A stretch of DNA of 64,000 bases from Trichobilharzia regenti. Lineage: Eukaryota > Platyhelminthes > Trematoda > Strigeidida > Schistosomatidae. Under the pieces are notes generated by a model, which worked only from the letters and a program-made list of their open reading frames with translations, made no database searches and had not been told where the DNA came from. The stretch is from contig OX235262.1 of NCBI GenBank assembly GCA_944472135.2, forward strand, positions 40,289,804 through 40,353,803, in the 5' to 3' direction. This document shows positions 62,618 to 64,000 of this stretch, one piece after another. The stretch's first letter is position 1. The number at the start of each line of letters is the position of its first letter. Both the position numbers and the translations under genes were made by a program.

Positions 62618-63125
62618 TTCGGCTGATGACCATGACTGGTAGCAGAATCTAGAGTGCGCTTTTCATCTTATTTGGGACTCGTCAACTGAATACACTTATT
62701 GAGAGTCGAATCCAATACTCCCCGTTTCAAAAGCCAAAGCTTTATCCAAACTGAAGGTGAGGCACATCATATATTCCATCAGTGTTAATCCTCAGGCATC
62801 CATCATTCAAATGTATATACAAGAAGCCGATGTTTCTTTAGAAGTCGAGTCAATAAATTAACAGGAAAAGTAAGACATCGACTTAAACAAAATAATAACT
62901 GATGCCTATTGTACAAGAGGTGACCCTTTTGGTCCAAGTTGTCTAAGGGATAACGAACAACTTGGCATTCGAAACGATGGGTTGGGTGCAGGGTTTAAGT
63001 CTTAGTGAGAGCACCATCATTCACTGAAGATCACAGGAATGCCAGGTTGACGAGTCCAAAGAAGGATGAAATGCGTAGCCTAGATTCCATTACTGGTCAC
63101 CACCTACCAAATACCATAGGATTTA
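62618..63125. repeat. Two SINE family A copies, opposite orientation
   Basis: 62618-62760 minus: complement of the ribozyme-like module ('tttcatcttatttgggactc', 'gtcaactgaatacactta') and tRNA-like part. 62920-63125 plus: A-box-like 'gtccaagttgtctaagggat', B-box relic 'gggtttaagtc', ribozyme-like 'ccaggttgacgagtccaaag', 'aaggatgaaatgcgtagcct'. The interval 62761-62919 holds nothing I recognise. Confidence 0.6.
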
Positions 63126-63617
63126 AAAGGTTCAAGTAAGTGATGTATCTAAACAAGGTACCTCCAACCTAAAGTAGCTTTCATAACCAGTTGACTTCTC
63201 GGATAAAGTTATTACTAATGAAATATGTTTATTCTCTTAATCCCTGTTTATTCTTTTATTTCGTATCCATACTTGTATTAAGTAACTTCATTTTGTTATT
63301 TAGTGTACTTTGACATGTTACTGAGAATAGTTATAGGTTTCTCTTGTCACCTTTTATTATTTATTAGCGAATTTGCAGTCTAGCAAGTTACCTCACATTA
63401 AATAAAAGTGTGTTTCTTCTCCTCTATAACCGTCTTTTTATCACTGGTTACCTTAAAAGCAACTATATTTCTTGATGGTGCTTCTGGTTTCATAACGGTG
63501 TACTGTCTCAAACTCATGTTAGATCTTTAGGGTCCTGGACCGATGTTTCATGCTTACTACTGTGACGGCAGAAGACAAGGGCCAGCCAATAAATCGTTTA
63601 TTGAGAGAACAAACTGA

Positions 63618-63905
63618 TATTTAATTGGTGGATGGTGACTGTCAGTGGAATCCAGGATAACGCGCATTTCGTCTTATTTCGAACCCATCATCTGGATGTA
63701 CCTGCATTTCTCACTGAGTGATGATGTTTCAACCGAGGCTCGAACCCAGTGCCCATAGTTTCAAACACCAAAGCGTTATCGAATAGACCACCTGGGCCAC
63801 AATAGCCACCCCTAGTGCAACGGGTCATATTAATTTAATTGACATGTCAACCTGAGATCGAGCAATTCGGTCCGATCAATCGACGGGGAAATCAAAAATT
63901 CAATT
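63618..63905 (-). repeat. SINE family A, single-arm copy with leader
   Basis: On the minus strand: leader 'cccgtcgattgatcggaccg' and 'gctcgatctcaggttgacat', a segment 'aattaatatgacccgttgca' absent from the fold-back copies, tRNA-like 'ggtggtctattcgataacgc', B-box GGGTTCGAGCC, then the ribozyme-like module (core ATGATGG, GAAA intact). This is the simple arrangement: leader, promoter, one ribozyme. Confidence 0.7.
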
Positions 63906-64000
63906 TAATCAACAGATATTTATAGATTTTTATATGCATTATTATTCGTTAGTGTTAGCAGAGGAGCAACGTCTTCTGATTGGTTGTTTTCCCGCTGAAG

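Noticed and set aside
63420..63500. A possible minus-strand exon (MKPEAPSRNIVAFK before a GT)
   Set aside because: No matching protein recalled, no convincing acceptor, and no phase partner among the PDE9 exons.

Overview
The window looks like nuclear DNA of a schistosomatid blood fluke (Schistosoma or a close relative; I cannot fix the species). The reasons are an AT-rich, intron-dominated layout, short repeats carrying a schistosome-type (Smalpha-like) hammerhead ribozyme, RTE-clade LINEs with the coding blocks typical of schistosome SR2/SjR2-like elements, many Penelope-like elements (PLEs) with GIY-YIG endonucleases, and a Merlin transposase remnant.

Host gene. I could reconstruct one gene, on the minus strand: a high-affinity cGMP phosphodiesterase of the PDE9 family. 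Seven small exons, in transcript order, lie at 47635-47712, 42935-43030, 40014-40084, 22769-22868, 18953-19040, 17321-17395 and 13403-13489. Every exon has GT/AG borders, and the split codons join in phase through all six introns. They cover the N-terminal region and the very start of the catalytic domain. The first exon(s), and the exons with the metal-binding HD residues, are not found here. Introns run from about 1.6 to 17.1 kb.

Nearly everything else is transposon debris in those introns and flanks, often nested three deep. I use working names only. PLE-1 is at 5.9-8.0, 12.2 and 60.6-61.8 kb. PLE-2 is at 3.4-4.6, 44.3-46.9, 49.6-50.9 and 57.6-60.0 kb. PLE-3 is at 8.2-8.97, 22.0, 23.6 and 28.5-29.0 kb. 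PLE-4 is at 9.0-12.0, 27.8-28.3 and 48.5-53.3 kb. PLE-5 is at 12.7-13.4, 25.1-26.4, 30.4-31.5 and 38 kb. There are about fourteen RTE fragments, two copies of a second LINE (L-D), one copy of a third LINE (L-X) and one Merlin remnant.

Short repeats. There are five tRNA-related SINE-like families. Families A, B and C each carry a hammerhead-ribozyme-like module, and they repeatedly occur as fold-back units (antisense ribozyme arm, tRNA-like Pol III promoter, sense ribozyme arm). Target-site duplications show that at least two compound B units inserted as single pieces. Families D and E have tRNA-Gly-like heads and borrow their 3' tails from two different LINEs resident in this window: D from L-D, E from the RTE. 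Other notable structures are a perfect 351-bp-arm palindrome at 2572-3294, and PLE insertions with long terminal inverted repeats and clean target-site duplications. All identifications come from reading the sequence and remembered family motifs; no database search was run.
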